DNA from: Corinectria fuckeliana
Taxonomy: Eukaryota > Ascomycota > Sordariomycetes > Hypocreales > Nectriaceae
DNA length: 64,000 bases
Direction: 5' to 3'
NCBI GenBank assembly: GCA_019137255.1
Contig: WPDH01000141.1
Span: 62,001 to 126,000 of the forward strand
This document shows positions 52,204-64,000 of this stretch, in pieces. The notes under the pieces are model-generated. The model made no database searches. It was not told the origin of the DNA and saw only the letters and a list, made by a program, of their open reading frames with translations. Every line of letters begins with the position of its first letter. Within the stretch, counting starts at the first letter, position 1. A program made the position numbers and the translations under genes.

Positions 52204-53963
52204 TCCTTTTTTGCCGTTTTCAGCTATTTTGTGTGAGGTGGCTGGTTGGGTGAGTGGATGGATGCTGTGGATGTGGAATTCGTTCTTGTTAGTGGTGGAG
52301 ACTGGAGAGAGGGATGGGGTCACGACGTTGCCTGTGTTTGTGTGTGCGGGGCTGGGAATAAGACATCCCGGAGAAATAGAATCAATACCTAGATAAACAT
52401 GGATGGATGGGCATCTGATATCCTGGGATACATATGATAGATAGAGCCAGTCAGATAAGCCTTTGTCGCAGCTCCGGACTGCTTGCTTGCTGTACGGGAC
52501 CGGCCGGGGATGTTTCAATCACATATACAGAGGAGATTTGACTTATCTACTGTAGAGGGTAGATAATCAAGAACTGAATCGAGTAGACCCGATGGAGCGA
52601 GATATGCGTGCCGTAGGCCGAGTCTGCGGAGTCGCTTGATTCTCGAGGCCAACCCTGAACGATAGCGATTTTTGTAGATAGCGACCCGTCCCATGCAGGC
52701 ATTCTATGTACGTAGTGGTTCGGGTGTACTTTAAGCTTAGCCTTATGGCTGACTGACTGACTCTCCAACCCCGCGTTACATTCGAAGACCATGATCGGAC
52801 GGTCGACTCTTTGGCAACCACCACGACGGGCCTCTTTACCCGGCCCAGGTCCTGAATCTAGACAGAATTAAGCAATAGAATTAGGAGCAGAAGCTGACAA
52901 TGAGACTTCCCCAACGTGACCGACCACACATACAATAGAAAGAAAGAAAGCCCTCCTTCCTCCTTGGAAATAAAAATCGGTGGTGTGGTCCGTCTCTCGG
53001 TCCCTATTCCTTGAACGGGGCCGGCCCACGGGACTTCCCCAATCCGCAAGCCGCCGACGCCCTTCCGACGGCCGTACCCGGCCTGCGACTGATAAATGAG
53101 TGGAAAAGACACATTCGTTGGACGAATCGGCCCGTGGGTGGCCTTTTGGGGAAAATGCTGCAGCTGTTTTCTCCGGCGAGGGGATGGGGAGGGATTTGCA
53201 TCCTTGGAAAGCGGGTTTGCCTTAGCGGCCGCCATTGACAAGGCTCACTTATCGCTAGGCCCTAAGCCAAGGTACCTACCTACGATGGAGTGACGTCCTG
53301 TCTTGGAGCTGTCAAGTCGTGGCTTTCTCGGTGGGATTTTCGAGAGAAAAGAAGTACTGATAATGGTATCGCAAGCACTGACAGACACTGGATTCCTCTA
53401 AGAAAGCTGCGAAAAAGAATATAACAACTGGAACATCGCAGGGCCAGTGATCGTGATGGGTCTTATTAATTACAGCTCCCCCTGCCGCGGGGCTGCTGCT
53501 CGTTATCCTAGCATGCACAGTACATACCTAGGTAGTTAGTCTACGGGCGGGGTCGAAGTGGTGTGGGCTCGCTCCCATTCTCCGTCCGAGGGAACTTTCT
53601 TCCTGGCCCTGTCATGGATGGATGCAATCATGCCAACTAAGGCAGTCCTACCTTATTAGCAAGTAACCTAACGTTACCTTGCTGTGCAGCTTCTTCTCCC
53701 CCACGGGATCCACCCAGTATCTATCACGATCCTGCACCATGGCCCGCGTGGGAATGGATCTCCTCCCCGGCAGGAAGACTCAAGGGAAGGGCAGTGTACG
53801 TTGATCTGGGTTGGTTCTATATAAACTCGCGTGCTGCCCGGCCCCCGCTCCGCAGCTGCGTTTGGTTCTGTTCTGGTGGTCGTGAGCTGTACAAGGTACT
53901 GTACTGCATCTAAGGTGCTGTCCTGTGTGTACATCATCAACCCCACCACCACCAACCGCTACA
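52204..53963. promoter_or_regulatory. intergenic region with promoter of the acid phosphatase-like gene
   Basis: No gene seen between tRNA-Val and the histidine acid phosphatase. A TATA box (CTATATAAAC, 53818-53827) lies about 140 bases before the ATG at 53964. TACCTAGGTA words occur at 53271-53283 and 53525-53534. The leader contains CACCACCACC. Confidence 0.5.
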
Positions 53964-55484
53964 ATGCAGTCTAACCTCTCCTCCACCCTCCTCCTCCTCC
54001 TCGCCCTCACCTCCTCCTCCTCCCTCCCCCTCGCCGCCGCCGAGGATGTCCTGGGCGTCTACATCTTCCACCGCCACGGCGACCGCACCGCCAAGGCCTG
54101 GAAGCCCGTCAACATGACGGCCCTCGGCGCCGACCAGGTCCACTTCTCGGGCTCCTTCTACCGCGGCCGCTACGTCGACGCCGACGCCGATCGCCGCGTC
54201 GCCCGCCTCGCCTCCGACACCGCCGTGCTCTCCCAGCTCGCCGTCACCGCCCCCGTCGACGCCGTCCTGCAGAACTCGGCCCTCGTCTTCCTCCAGGGCC
54301 TCTACCCGCCCACCGGCCGCGCCGAGCTGCTCGCCAACGGGTCCCGCGTCGAGGCCCCCCTGGATGGCTACCAGTACATCCCCGTCAACTCGGTCGAGAG
54401 CGCCGCCAGCGCCGCCGACTCTGAAAACATGGCCTGGCTCCAGGGGAACAGCGGGTGCACCAATGCCGAAGTCAGCTCCAACGAGTACTTGTCGTCCCCC
54501 GAGTACACGGACACCTACGACAGCTCCGAGGCCTTCTACGCCAAGCTGCTGCCCGTCATCAACGGCACCTACGCCAAGAACGAGTCCAACTTCAAGAATG
54601 GCTATGCTAGTATGGACTGCCTACGCCATCCCCCATCGCTTCGTTCTCGCCGTCGCTCTCACTAACACGGCGCTTTCCGTCTCTGCTTAGTCTTCGACCT
54701 CATCAACGTCGCCCGAATCCACAACACCTCCATCCCCTCCGAGAAGCTGCTCACCGAGTCCACCGTTGACGAGCTGTACAACCTCGCCTCCATCCACGAG
54801 TGGAACCTGGCCTACAACAGCAGCGAGCCCGTCCGCGCCATCGCCGGCTCCGTGCTAGCAGGCCAGATCCTCGAGGCGCTGACGCCGCTGGCCGAGCGTG
54901 AGTCCGGCAACCCGACCTTCAACATCCAGTTCGGCGCCTACGGCACCTTCATGGCCTTCTTCGGGCTGGCCGGCCTTTACAAAGCCGATTCCGACTTCAT
55001 GGGCATCTGCGATTATGCGTCGTCCATGACCTTTGAGCTGGTCACCAACGCTACTGAACCCACCGTCGACGACGTGAGCGTCCGCTTCTACTTCTCCAAC
55101 GGCACCGCCGCGGAGAACGAGCCGACCCTGTTCCCGCTGTTTGGCCAGGACGAGACCACGCTGTCGTGGGACGACTTCAAGACTGGCATGGCCAAGTTCG
55201 CCATCGAGGACACTGACCATTGGTGCGCGCTCTGCGGAAATAGCGACGGTACCTGCGCGAGCTCCTCCAACAGCACCAGCAGCAGCGACGATGCCTCATC
55301 CAAGTCGTCGTCCAAGTCTGATAACGGCGTCTCCAAACCCGTTGCTGGCGTTATCGGCGCCCTTGTCACCTTGGCTGTGGTGCTGGGTGTTCAGGCCGCC
55401 GCCCTCCTCTTTGGCGGCCTGCGCTTGGTTAAAAAGTCGACCCTGGCCCCAGCGAGTTCCGCGGCTGGTGGTGTAAAGGCATGA
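53964..55484 (+). CDS. histidine acid phosphatase family protein, secreted and membrane-anchored
   Basis: Two exons, 53964-54609 and 54691-55484, encode 479 residues. A signal peptide rich in Leu and Ser (about residues 1-26) precedes the phosphohistidine motif FHRHGDRTAK, with His38 as expected nucleophile. The family core continues (FLQGLYPPTG, GCTNAEVSSNEYLSSPEY, FDLINVARIHN joined by the splice, NIQFGAYGTFMAFFGLAGL). The HD or HAE proton-donor motif of typical members is not visible; AYGTF stands near where it would be. A Ser-rich spacer (about 405-430) is followed by one membrane helix (GVIGALVTLAVVLGVQAAALLF) and a short cytosolic tail. It is therefore likely a surface protein. An in-frame ATG at 53925 would add 13 residues before the signal peptide and is less likely. 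Confidence 0.88.
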
Positions 55485-55806
55485 GACGGGAGAATAATGG
55501 TGACGTAGTAGAATCACCAATTAGCATGGGATGAATACGTTGGTAGAATTATTGATGGTAATTAAGTCGAGGAAATATGAAACTCAGGGAGGACGACTAC
55601 AACCCCTAACCTCTCGGATCACATGCTTGCTTCGAAATTCAACAAGCATCCGTTCGCCACTGATAAGAAAGACAACAAAATATGAGAAATTAATGACAAG
55701 AGCTTTTCAGACCCCCTTCGCTAGTGTGTTTGGGAAAGAATCGCTCATGGACCATGATGTAAGAAAGACTTTGGGAACTACGAGACTAAACCCTCGAAAT
55801 GGGCCA
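55485..55806. other. convergent 3' region
   Basis: Short shared 3' flank between the acid phosphatase-like gene and the MFS gene; AT-rich, no gene. Confidence 0.5.
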
Positions 55807-57841
55807 TTACCTGAGGCCTGTTATAGCAAGAAGATCATGGCGATGGTAAAACGCTCGCACTCGCTTGCCATAAATGTCTACATGATAATCAGTCGGCGTT
55901 CGAAGGATCGCTCTAACTGGTCAAGAACTTACACATGGGAACGCTCAGCAAGCAGACCACGACCTGGATCGACGCAATGGCCAACATCGTGGTTCTGATG
56001 CCACCATCATTGATCCAGTCGTAGGCGTAGAATGTCAAGGCAAAACTGAAAAAGTTTTTGAAGATGATCATGATAGTGAATCCTTCAATAGTCAAGTCGC
56101 CTAAACATCCCAGTTAGTTTCTCGAACGCCGCTTCTGAAATTCATCAATACATACGATATGCATCGATAATGTAAAGCGAGCTGGCCACGGCGCCAATCA
56201 CCATCCCGGCCACCTCGAATCCGAAAAACACCAGGGGCACATAATAGGTGTACTTCCCTGCGATAACGTCTCCGGCAGTCAGGCCGAACCCAAAGAGGCC
56301 AATACCGCCAATGATTAGCATCGGGAATACTAGGAGGATGCGAAACTCGGGCTCGTAAATGCCGTTGTTGCGTTTAGTAAGGTATTTCACGCTCGAATCG
56401 GCAAGCAGACCTGCGATAAAGAAACCGCAGAGTGCACCAACAAATGCGCCAGTGTATGCGTATCCGGCCTTTACCTCGCCCCAAAAATAGGGAGGGCCGA
56501 TGAAGATAGCTGCCACAATGACCCCGATAAATACGGTCCATCCAATCATGGTGCCCTGAATCAGACAACCCCAGATGAATGCGGGATGAGTGAGCAAGGG
56601 AAATGGTCGTAGCAGCAGAACCCAGTACCGCTCATTCGTCTTCCGGCCATCGAATAGGGAGGTCGACTCGATGAAGCTCTTCTTCGGGGTGTTTGCGTCA
56701 CCAATGGGCTGGAGGGCTCCCGACGTTGGCAAGAGAACAAACCCACGGGACGGCACGCTGCTTTGTTCCGGCTTCTGCGAGCCTGGCTGAGCTGACGTTT
56801 CCGGCTTCGATTCCTCTACCACGGTAGTATCGGTGTTGAGGTTCGCGGCGCGGCGGTAGGTTGTTTCCGGGCAAAATAAGAAGACGGCGAACAAAGTAGG
56901 AGCTAGAAAGATGGCTACGAAGAAGAACGTCCACTTCCAGCCCATGGATTCTGTAATCTTTCCTACCAAGATGGGGGTGAAGAAGGCACCACCAAAGACA
57001 GCCAGGTTAGTGAATGCCATCCGGATGCCTCGTTGGTGCACAAAATAGAGATCGCCAACAGCTGCGTTGAGCAAACTCTCAAAGGGAGCACACCCCACGC
57101 CCTGGACGATTCTAGCCCCAATAAAACTGCCATAGTTGGTACCGACTGAGCCAGCCCAGGCGCTGGAGGCAATGATGATGCATATGCCGATGAGGAACAG
57201 ATGTCGCTTGCCCCAAATGCGACCAGATGGGACGAAGAAGATGGCTCCGGCGCCAGCTCCGAGGAGAAAGTACCCTGTTAGTAGGGCAACCTTGGTGAAG
57301 TCTTTGGAGAATAAGAGAGTGATGGTGATGGTGTTGGCGGCTAGGATCGGACCTAGGGCGGTGGCGAGAATACCGGCGAAGCAAAGGGTGAAGGTGATGA
57401 GATCGCGCCTCCACAGCGGCCAGTTCAACGGATCGTTGGGGTCGTCGGATGGTTGAGGGATCTAGAAACGCGTGAGTAACCGCAGAGGATGAGACGGTGG
57501 TAGCATGCTGGCCACAAGACGAGGGCAGCATCGTGGTGGAACGCACGAGGATGATGGGTTGCGTGCCGCTGGTATCGCACTTCAGACCGGCATGATGGCT
57601 GGTGGCGATCTGAGGACGAGATGGGTCATCGAAATACCGAGTCGTGCCTGGCCATTGTTAGCTCTCGTTGGTCAGTTGTCTCGGCTCGTTGATTCTTTCG
57701 TAGGAAGCGGCACGGAACTGATCCCGGAAGGGCAAGGGGCAGAGGCTCAAGGCAGCTACAGAGCCGCGGCGAGAAGACAGATTTGGGTTGCTTACCAGGG
57801 ACGTGCTCGACACCCTTTGCCTCAAGGATTCCTAGTGGCAT
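55807..57841 (-). CDS. MFS transporter (DHA1-type drug/metabolite exporter family)
   Basis: Five exons, 57841-57796, 57647-57547, 57461-56156, 56100-55933 and 55877-55807, encode 563 residues. The N-terminus MPLGILEAKGVEHVPG, then TTRYFDDPSRPQ and IPQPSDDPNDPLNWPLWRRD assembles across two splices exactly as in a large group of mould MFS proteins. About 12 membrane helices are visible. The A-motif region FVPSGRIWGKRHLFL follows helix 2, and RIVQGVGCAPFESL follows. A long cytosolic loop rich in Ser and Pro (about 255-315) separates the halves. The C-terminus (VPMYIYGKRVRAFYHRH) is restored by the last two introns. Substrate is unknown; no biosynthetic genes sit nearby to suggest one. Confidence 0.9.
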
Positions 57842-60800
57842 CTTGACGATCTTTTCTTGGCTTGGTAAGTGGGAGAGCTATGTAAGCGGAGCGATCGATA
57901 ACACAGGCTCGGCTTAGAGCATGGTTGGATGTTACACAGAGAGAGGGTCGGGTGGAGGCCCGGGCGAGCTCCGGGAGAAGAGGTGAGGGTGATTCGCGAG
58001 ACGCGCCGGGGCAACTTGCAAGGGCACCGAGCGCGCAGTGGTCCGGCACAGGACTTGGGTCAAGGAGTTGGTCGCTAATTCGCGGGACTGAGCCGCAGGA
58101 ACGTTGGTGGTGACTGGTCGCGCAGATGATGCGATGCGATGAGAAGGTGAGTGAAGGTGGTAAGGCTTGTCGTCAGCCGATCAATCACCTGAGTGGTTTT
58201 TGTGGCTCCGTGCCGTCTGTGGCGTTTATTAATTGCCCGAACGGGGCTGGTGCCTCAGGGGCCTTCCGAAAAGAGGGTTGCCTGGTAATTAGTTGCTGCC
58301 CTGCGAGTAGATTGCCGCGGGTGAGCTCCCGTGGGGTCCTGAGGACCTCATAGGTCCAGTAGGAGCGATGGCAAATTCAATCCACGTGTCAATCCATCGC
58401 TAGTCGGGTCTACTTGGGCGGGAAAGGATGACAAAGATGACAAAGATGACAGAGATGCCAGAGATGCCAGAGGGAGGTATGCTGCTGGGTTGACATGTGG
58501 TTGGAAAAACTCTACCTCCTGGGTACTTCAACCCCGTAGTTCTTGAGCGTATACATCGATGTGACGATGACGATTGAATGATGGCATTTCACGGAGAGCA
58601 TTTCTTTGGCTACCCCTGTGGGGCGGACATGGGCCATTGGATGCATTGACCTGCTGGTCATTTCCTGATTTAATGGGCATCTAGACCGGCTTCAGCCACA
58701 TCCTAGAATCTCAACATGCCATACTCCGTACTAAAACTGCTCTTGATAACTCGAACTGCACAAAAGTGACGATATCGCAGTAATTTCTTGGAGCAATTAT
58801 CGAAAGATTATGTGTAGTCTGAGACTGAAGATACAGATAGCCTAGCTTACTTACACGTTAGCATTGAGGTCAGGTTGAGATCCTAGTTGCTGCTGTCTCC
58901 TCACAGAGCACCGCCACACCTTCGCACCGCCATATCCCCACTTTCAAGTTGTTACACCACGGCTCTCCATTGATTACAATGACTTCGCTCTCTCATGGTC
59001 CCATCGCTCTCACGAACGACAGCCCTTCGCCACCCCCCAGGGCATAAATTGTCGTTAATTACCTTACCTGCATCGCCAGCCAGCCCGCCCCGCTCGCCTT
59101 CGTTGCAAAGGGGCAGGCAACAATTCGGAGTGCGGGCGCCACGCCCTGACCCCCTGACCCGAAGTGTGGGGAGGGAGGGAGGGAGGGTTACTGCAAGCAC
59201 CAGATACCCGTGGATTCAGGGTTCAAGGCAACAAGGGTTGATTCACCAAGGGTCTCCAGCAGTCAAGCAATCCCTTGAGCTTTCCGAGTCCGATCGGCGT
59301 GGCCAAGCACCAGGCATTCGCTTTCTCGGGTTGGATGGGCCCAGCTGCCAGGACGGGACGGCAGAGGACGAGGCCCTTGGGCTCGGGCTAGGTTGCTTGC
59401 TTGGCATGCGGCCCTGAGCTGGTCTAGGCCTACTCGTCCAATGACTTCCATCTGGGGTGAGCCCAAGGGAATATGACTACCCATCTTGGCCTGCTACCTG
59501 ACTTCTGATGGTTCTTCCCCAAGGCCACAACTTCACAGAGTACCTTGAACTCGGTGGATGAGCACCCAAGTGAGAAGCCGCTAAAGTTAGTTCCCAGACG
59601 ACCTGTGGTGGGTAATTAATATGGAAATTGAAAAGTCGTGGGGAACGACATGCTGTTTGGACACTTCCGAATGGGTCCATGGGGAATGCCATGCTAGGCA
59701 TAACTAGCCGCAATGCGCATATGATCCCCCATCTGGCAGGCAGTTTGCTACTACCCTATGGTCTAGACGGATAGTCCAGGCTGTGGACTGTGGTCTAGGG
59801 TCTGGCAAAGCTCAGTCAGTTGGGGGCATACAATAAGTTTCCGCACTCCACCGGCCCTCACCAAACGGAGGACTGGCCGACCAGCCCTGAGACGAGCTTG
59901 GCTTCTTCCAAATGGAACCCCCGATCAAGCGCACTACTAGGAACGATGGCGGCACAGGCACAGGCACATTGGAGAGAGCGATCAGACAGCAGCCGATCTA
60001 CGGACCGGAGACCGCGTGCGTGCGGCTGACGCTTTGTACTTGGCGAGTATGTGTGGTTCAACAGGCATGTATAGTATATGTCAGAAGAAGATGTCGGCAT
60101 CCCCACAGTGCTTCGTATAGCGTACAAAACGCTACGGGCGCAGCTGGAACGACAGCCATCCCGAGCCGTCATGCTCGTCACAGCTTGAATTTATTCGACA
60201 ACCCGATGGTATGAAACCGCAGGTGCGATGCCTCTGGCTGGATGAGCATTGGTGAGTTACTGTGGGGTTGCTGTGTTTGGTGCTTTCTCATATTTTGTAG
60301 TGTGTGTACCTGCTCTCACCGACGTGGTGTGGACTTGTCGATGCCCTCCACCTTGTCGCTCCCCCCGACTGGGTGCTGCGCGATGGGGGAAGTTTACCGT
60401 ACTGGTAGGCAGTCGACTTGAAACCTCGGCCTCTGCGATCCCATGAGATTTTGGCGAGCCTTTTCGTTTTCTTGGATGAATTCGAGCTTGTTCTTCATGG
60501 TTGGGTAGGTAATCAATCTCTTCCCCTCGTCGCCTTGTCGGAGGCGGACTTGGCTCCGCCGAGTTCACTTCAGAATCTTTCCGCGTCCTCGCTCCCTCTC
60601 TCCGCTGGAAAAAACTCTCTCCGGACCAAGATGCCCACCCTACTGGATCCCATCACCAATCTTCCCCTAGTCGCCCGTTGTTATTGTTACCCCGAATTTC
60701 TCGTCTTCGCCCGCCGCCCGGCCGCTCGTCGCTCGCCGCTCGCCGCCCTACGGAAAGGCCAGAACTGGACTGCGTTCAGACCGCGAGCGACATTCGCTCG

Positions 60801-61247
60801 TCATCTTGCTCCGTTGCCCGTCGCCTCGTCTCCCCAAGCCGCCTTTGAGAACCGTGCCCACTGGCCATCCCCGTTTCGCCCCATTCGCCTCTTTCGAGAC
60901 CGCACCAGGGCCTCGCCTTCGTTCCGTGCCGTACTCCTATTCCTAGTACACCTCGTTTGCTCTCTCCTTTGCACTATCCGCTTCTCTTTCTTCCCTTCGG
61001 CCTTACCTATTTAACCTTGCCCCTTCTCACTAGCTGATCACGTCCATGGGCGAGACAACCCGAGCCAGCCTTACAGAACCCCAATCCCTCCTAGGCCATC
61101 ATCGCCAATGGAACCGACTGTTCGCTTCTGGCAACTACAGTTATCATTCAGTACTTTCTGGAGCCGCTACGCTGTATTCTTCGCAATACCCTCAGGCGGA
61201 CTCGCATATGAAACGCCCCGTTGATGCCCAGCCCTGCCCTCCCCACT
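57842..61247. other. 3.4 kb intergenic region
   Basis: Upstream DNA of the MFS gene and of the Zn2Cys6 gene, which are divergent. It contains the 9-base tandem repeat at 58424-58468, a (GGGA)n run at 59169-59185 and a pyrimidine-rich stretch (60480-61020) that probably forms the promoter and leader of the regulator. The long open frame at 60418-61014 (+) has no domain and reads as leader. ATGs at 61046 and 61208 precede the chosen start in another frame. Confidence 0.4.
58424..58468. repeat. 9-base tandem repeat, five copies
   Basis: Units AAGGATGAC, AAAGATGAC, AAAGATGAC, AGAGATGCC, AGAGATGCC. Intergenic minisatellite in the upstream region of the MFS gene. Confidence 0.75.
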
Positions 61248-64000
61248 ATGGACTCAGGGAGAACTTCATCCAACAGCACACTGTCTCCCGGGCCCGGCCG
61301 TTCAGCCAGTCGGAAAGAACGCGGTGCCATTGCTGCCCAGGTGAGTCGTTTGTTCGTTTTGTGACCCTGTCCTACCACTTCTGGCCTCTGCTCTCCGACC
61401 CTCCGATCTCTGTCCTCCGTCCTCCGTCCTTAGTGCCGATGGGCTTCATCTGGGCTACCCTCCCCCCTCCCTCCCTCCGACGGGTTACCTTGGAGACCAC
61501 CCCTCGCACCCTTGACAAACAGGGTTCAGATAGTGTTCCTACCGACATCTCAGCTGACGAGCAATCAGGCCTGCGAAAGTTGTAGAAACAAAAAGCAGAG
61601 GTGTGATGAACTGCGGCCCCAGTGTGGGACCTGTCAAAAATTCAAGCTCGAGTGTCTGTACCGAGAGCCTCAGCCAACAAAGTATGTTGACAGACTCCTC
61701 TACACAAACCAGCATGGAATCGATTCATGGACTGCATTGCGGTTGCGTAACTTAAGCGGTTGCGTAGCGATTTCGCTCTGAATGGCTGATGTGCTGGTTT
61801 GTGTCTTAACAATACCGTCATTTGCTCAACTCTCAACAGGAAGGATAGGACCTTGGTGGAGATCCTGGATCGTCTCAAGACTGTCGAGACCAAAATCGAC
61901 CATCTGAACAAGGGCAAATCAACCTCAACCTCAACCTCAACATCAATATCAATATCAACACAGCCATGGACGGTTGAAACGTCCCAGCCAGCCAGTGACC
62001 ACCCCGCCGGCACACCCAACTTGCTCGAATTAGATGGCCAAGAGTCTCTTCCACCATCCTCTGGCCTCTCTACTAGTCCGACGGTGGTGCAACACGGATG
62101 TTATCGCTATGAATCCTCGGCCTCAAAGGTGATGGAATGGCCTGCCGTTCGCGAAATGTTCGGCAACCTGGAACAAAAGCCCCAGCACCCCCTAAACGAA
62201 TGTGACATGTCCACGTTACCGGAGGGTATCCGCAGCTCAACGACGGCCTTGCCCATCGATGGCATCCAGCCCATTGATATGTCAAACAACAATGCAATGC
62301 GGGTGTCTCTGCAGTTCCCCGGCTCTTCGTCGACCCTCAACTTGAACCACCCGAGTATCGAGTGGGAAACCATGCAGCGGTTGAGCAAGGCATACTTTGA
62401 TGTCTTCAATTTTCTCTATCCACTCATCGATCGCCAATGGTTCACCTCAAATATCTTGAACTCGGTCATCAACACCGGATTTCAACAGGGCACCACTTCC
62501 ACCCTCGTCCTTCTTGTATTCGCCCTAGGGGAAGTTGCCCTCACCGCCTCGGAAGAACCTATCCCTCCTTACAAGGCACGACCATCTGGTATCAAGGGCG
62601 GCACCATCGACCGGCCCCCGGGAATTACCTACTTCAACGAAGCACGTAAGAATATGGGCTTTGCGTTGACTGAAGTCAGCTTGGAGAACGTGCAGATGTT
62701 TGCTCTCGCCTCGCTGTACTACGGAAGCTGCGGACAGGCCCTTGTAGGTTTTTTTTTTCTTCCAGCCCCAGTCAACCTAAGGACATCCCCTCTTAACCAT
62801 GCAGCAGGAATCTTGGCGGATGACAGTCCAGGCATCCTTGGCTTGCCAAGTATTAATTGCCAGGTTTGGGTCCTGATCCAAGAGCCTCGTGCTGTGACTG
62901 ACTCTCCTAACTGATATAGTAAATCTAACGAAATGCACGGCAACCAGGCCGACTTGGTTCGGCGACTGTACTGGCACTGTTCAATGATGGAAACGTATGG
63001 ATATCTTGTCACTATACCCGCATAATGCGCTAACGGCTGGGAATAGTTGTCTCCATATGGAGTTCGGGATGCCCTTGACTGGACTCGAGAAGTTGGACGA
63101 TGCCATCGGCCTTCCTGACTTTAGCGGACCCATGACCAACGACGACTATATCGGCAACCAGACGACGCACTACCAGGAACACTTTACATGCCAGATAGTC
63201 CTTCGTCGACTTTCTGCCAACTTGCATCAAACACTCATCAACGGTGAGTGCTGCTACTCGGCGTCAAACCACCCACATCGACATACCACAACAGCATGCT
63301 AACTTTGAAGATCTAGCATTTGGAATAAACTCCTCCATACCCTTCCCCGTATTCGGATCTTTGGGCGGATCCCCCGGCAACGACGACGCCGCTACAGTGA
63401 AGCACCTCGTCGCGCAACTGGATCAGTGGCGAGGCATGCTCCCAGGACATCTTCGGTGGCAGGACGATCAGCCTATGGCGTCCCCTGACGTCTCCAACAC
63501 CGACTTTGGAGACGTATATCCCAATCAGGGCCTGAGCCACGATCTGCAGAGCAGTTACATGTTCACGTCGAACCTCGATGCTCCCCATGGCAACTATCCC
63601 TACGCCGCCGACCTTCAAGTGGCCCTTCTCCGAACCCGATTCTACTACAATAAATACCTCGTCTACCGACCCTGCATCTTCAAGGTCCTCCACCACCCCG
63701 AGAGCTTGACGCGCGAGGATGCCGAAGGGGCCGCCGAATGCCTCAAGGCCTCGCTCAAATGGCCCATCGCCCTCGCGCCCCCGTGCACCAACAAGCGACT
63801 GGTGCCCGTTCCTTTCTTCTGGTCCCAGAACCTGTTTGGGATCCTGGTTCTACTGCACCTCTCGCAACAGCACCCGGTGTTACAACGTATTCGGGCGTCG
63901 CTGTGTGGCCAGCGCTTCGACGTGGACGCGACGGAAACGGTCGATTTATACTTGGACTGGTTACGCGATATGAAAAGTATAGACTCGACGGCAGACTGGT
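61248..64000 (+). CDS. Zn2Cys6 fungal transcription factor (3' end outside window)
   Basis: Seven exons are visible: 61248-61340, 61569-61681, 61840-62743, 62805-62863, 62920-62994, 63047-63243 and 63312 onward, open to the edge. The zinc cluster ACESCRNKKQRCDELRPQCG...CQKFKLEC has the six Cys with classical spacing (CX2CX6CX5CX2CX6C) at about residues 32-61. It is followed by a linker and coiled coil (LVEILDRLKTVETKIDHLNK). A Ser/Thr/Ile run (STSTSTSTSISIS) comes from a CAACCT/CAATAT repeat. The middle-homology region includes YFDVFNFLYPLIDRQWF, FALASLYYGSCGQAL and SMMETCLHMEFGMPLTGLE, each crossing splices in frame. The start MDSGRTSSNSTLSPGP reads through RKERGAIAAQ into the cluster. Target genes unknown; it is divergent from the MFS gene 3.4 kb away. 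Confidence 0.9.

Noticed and set aside
60418..61014. Open frame of 198 codons upstream of the Zn2Cys6 gene
   Set aside because: Pyrimidine-rich promoter and leader sequence; no domain and no conserved start; the zinc-cluster frame is entered only from 61248.

Overview
The window is nuclear DNA of a filamentous ascomycete (Pezizomycotina, probably Sordariomycetes). Protein genes carry short GT-AG introns of about 50-80 bases with CTAAC/CTGAC-like branch sites. The set includes families typical of these moulds: a HET-domain gene, a Zn2Cys6 regulator, an Rds1-type ferritin-like protein and an Ssk2/Os-4 MAP3K. Intergenic DNA is long and rich in pyrimidine tracts and TACCTAGGTA-like words. I rebuilt exon structures by eye from splice consensus, frame continuity and remembered family conservation; no search was run.

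Layout. 1-9.1 kb is gene dense: the 3' end of an unknown gene (+), a C2H2 zinc-finger protein like the INO80 subunit Iec1 (-), DAHP synthase (-), a WD40-cyclophilin (-), an AIG1/FAR-17a membrane protein (+) and an Rds1-like secreted ferritin-like protein (-). At 11.6-18 kb are GINS subunit SLD5 (+), a frameshifted short-chain dehydrogenase (+) and a 1292-residue fungal protein with a long acidic tail (-). At 21.8-23.9 kb is a HET-domain pseudogene (-). At 28.5-33.6 kb are a basic Ser/Pro-rich protein (+), a secreted Ser/Thr-rich repeat protein (+) and an intron-containing tRNA-Ile (+). At 35-41.7 kb are a sugar-transporter relic (-), cytidine deaminase (-) and the HOG-pathway MAP3K (-). After almost 7 kb without a convincing gene comes a 54-residue cysteine-rich protein with a 5'UTR intron (+, 48.6 kb). 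Then follow a peroxisomal 2,4-dienoyl-CoA reductase (+), tRNA-Val (+), a histidine-acid-phosphatase-family protein (+), an MFS transporter (-) and a Zn2Cys6 regulator (+) running off the right edge.

Most genes are unlinked housekeeping functions: shikimate entry, replication, nucleotide salvage, osmosensing and fatty-acid oxidation. I see no secondary-metabolite cluster and no CRISPR or other prokaryotic system. Three loci (SDR, HET, sugar transporter) are visibly decaying. They lie in or beside the long intergenic stretches, which fits relaxed selection there. The least explained items are the 54-residue Cys protein and the PC(D/T)D-repeat secreted protein.
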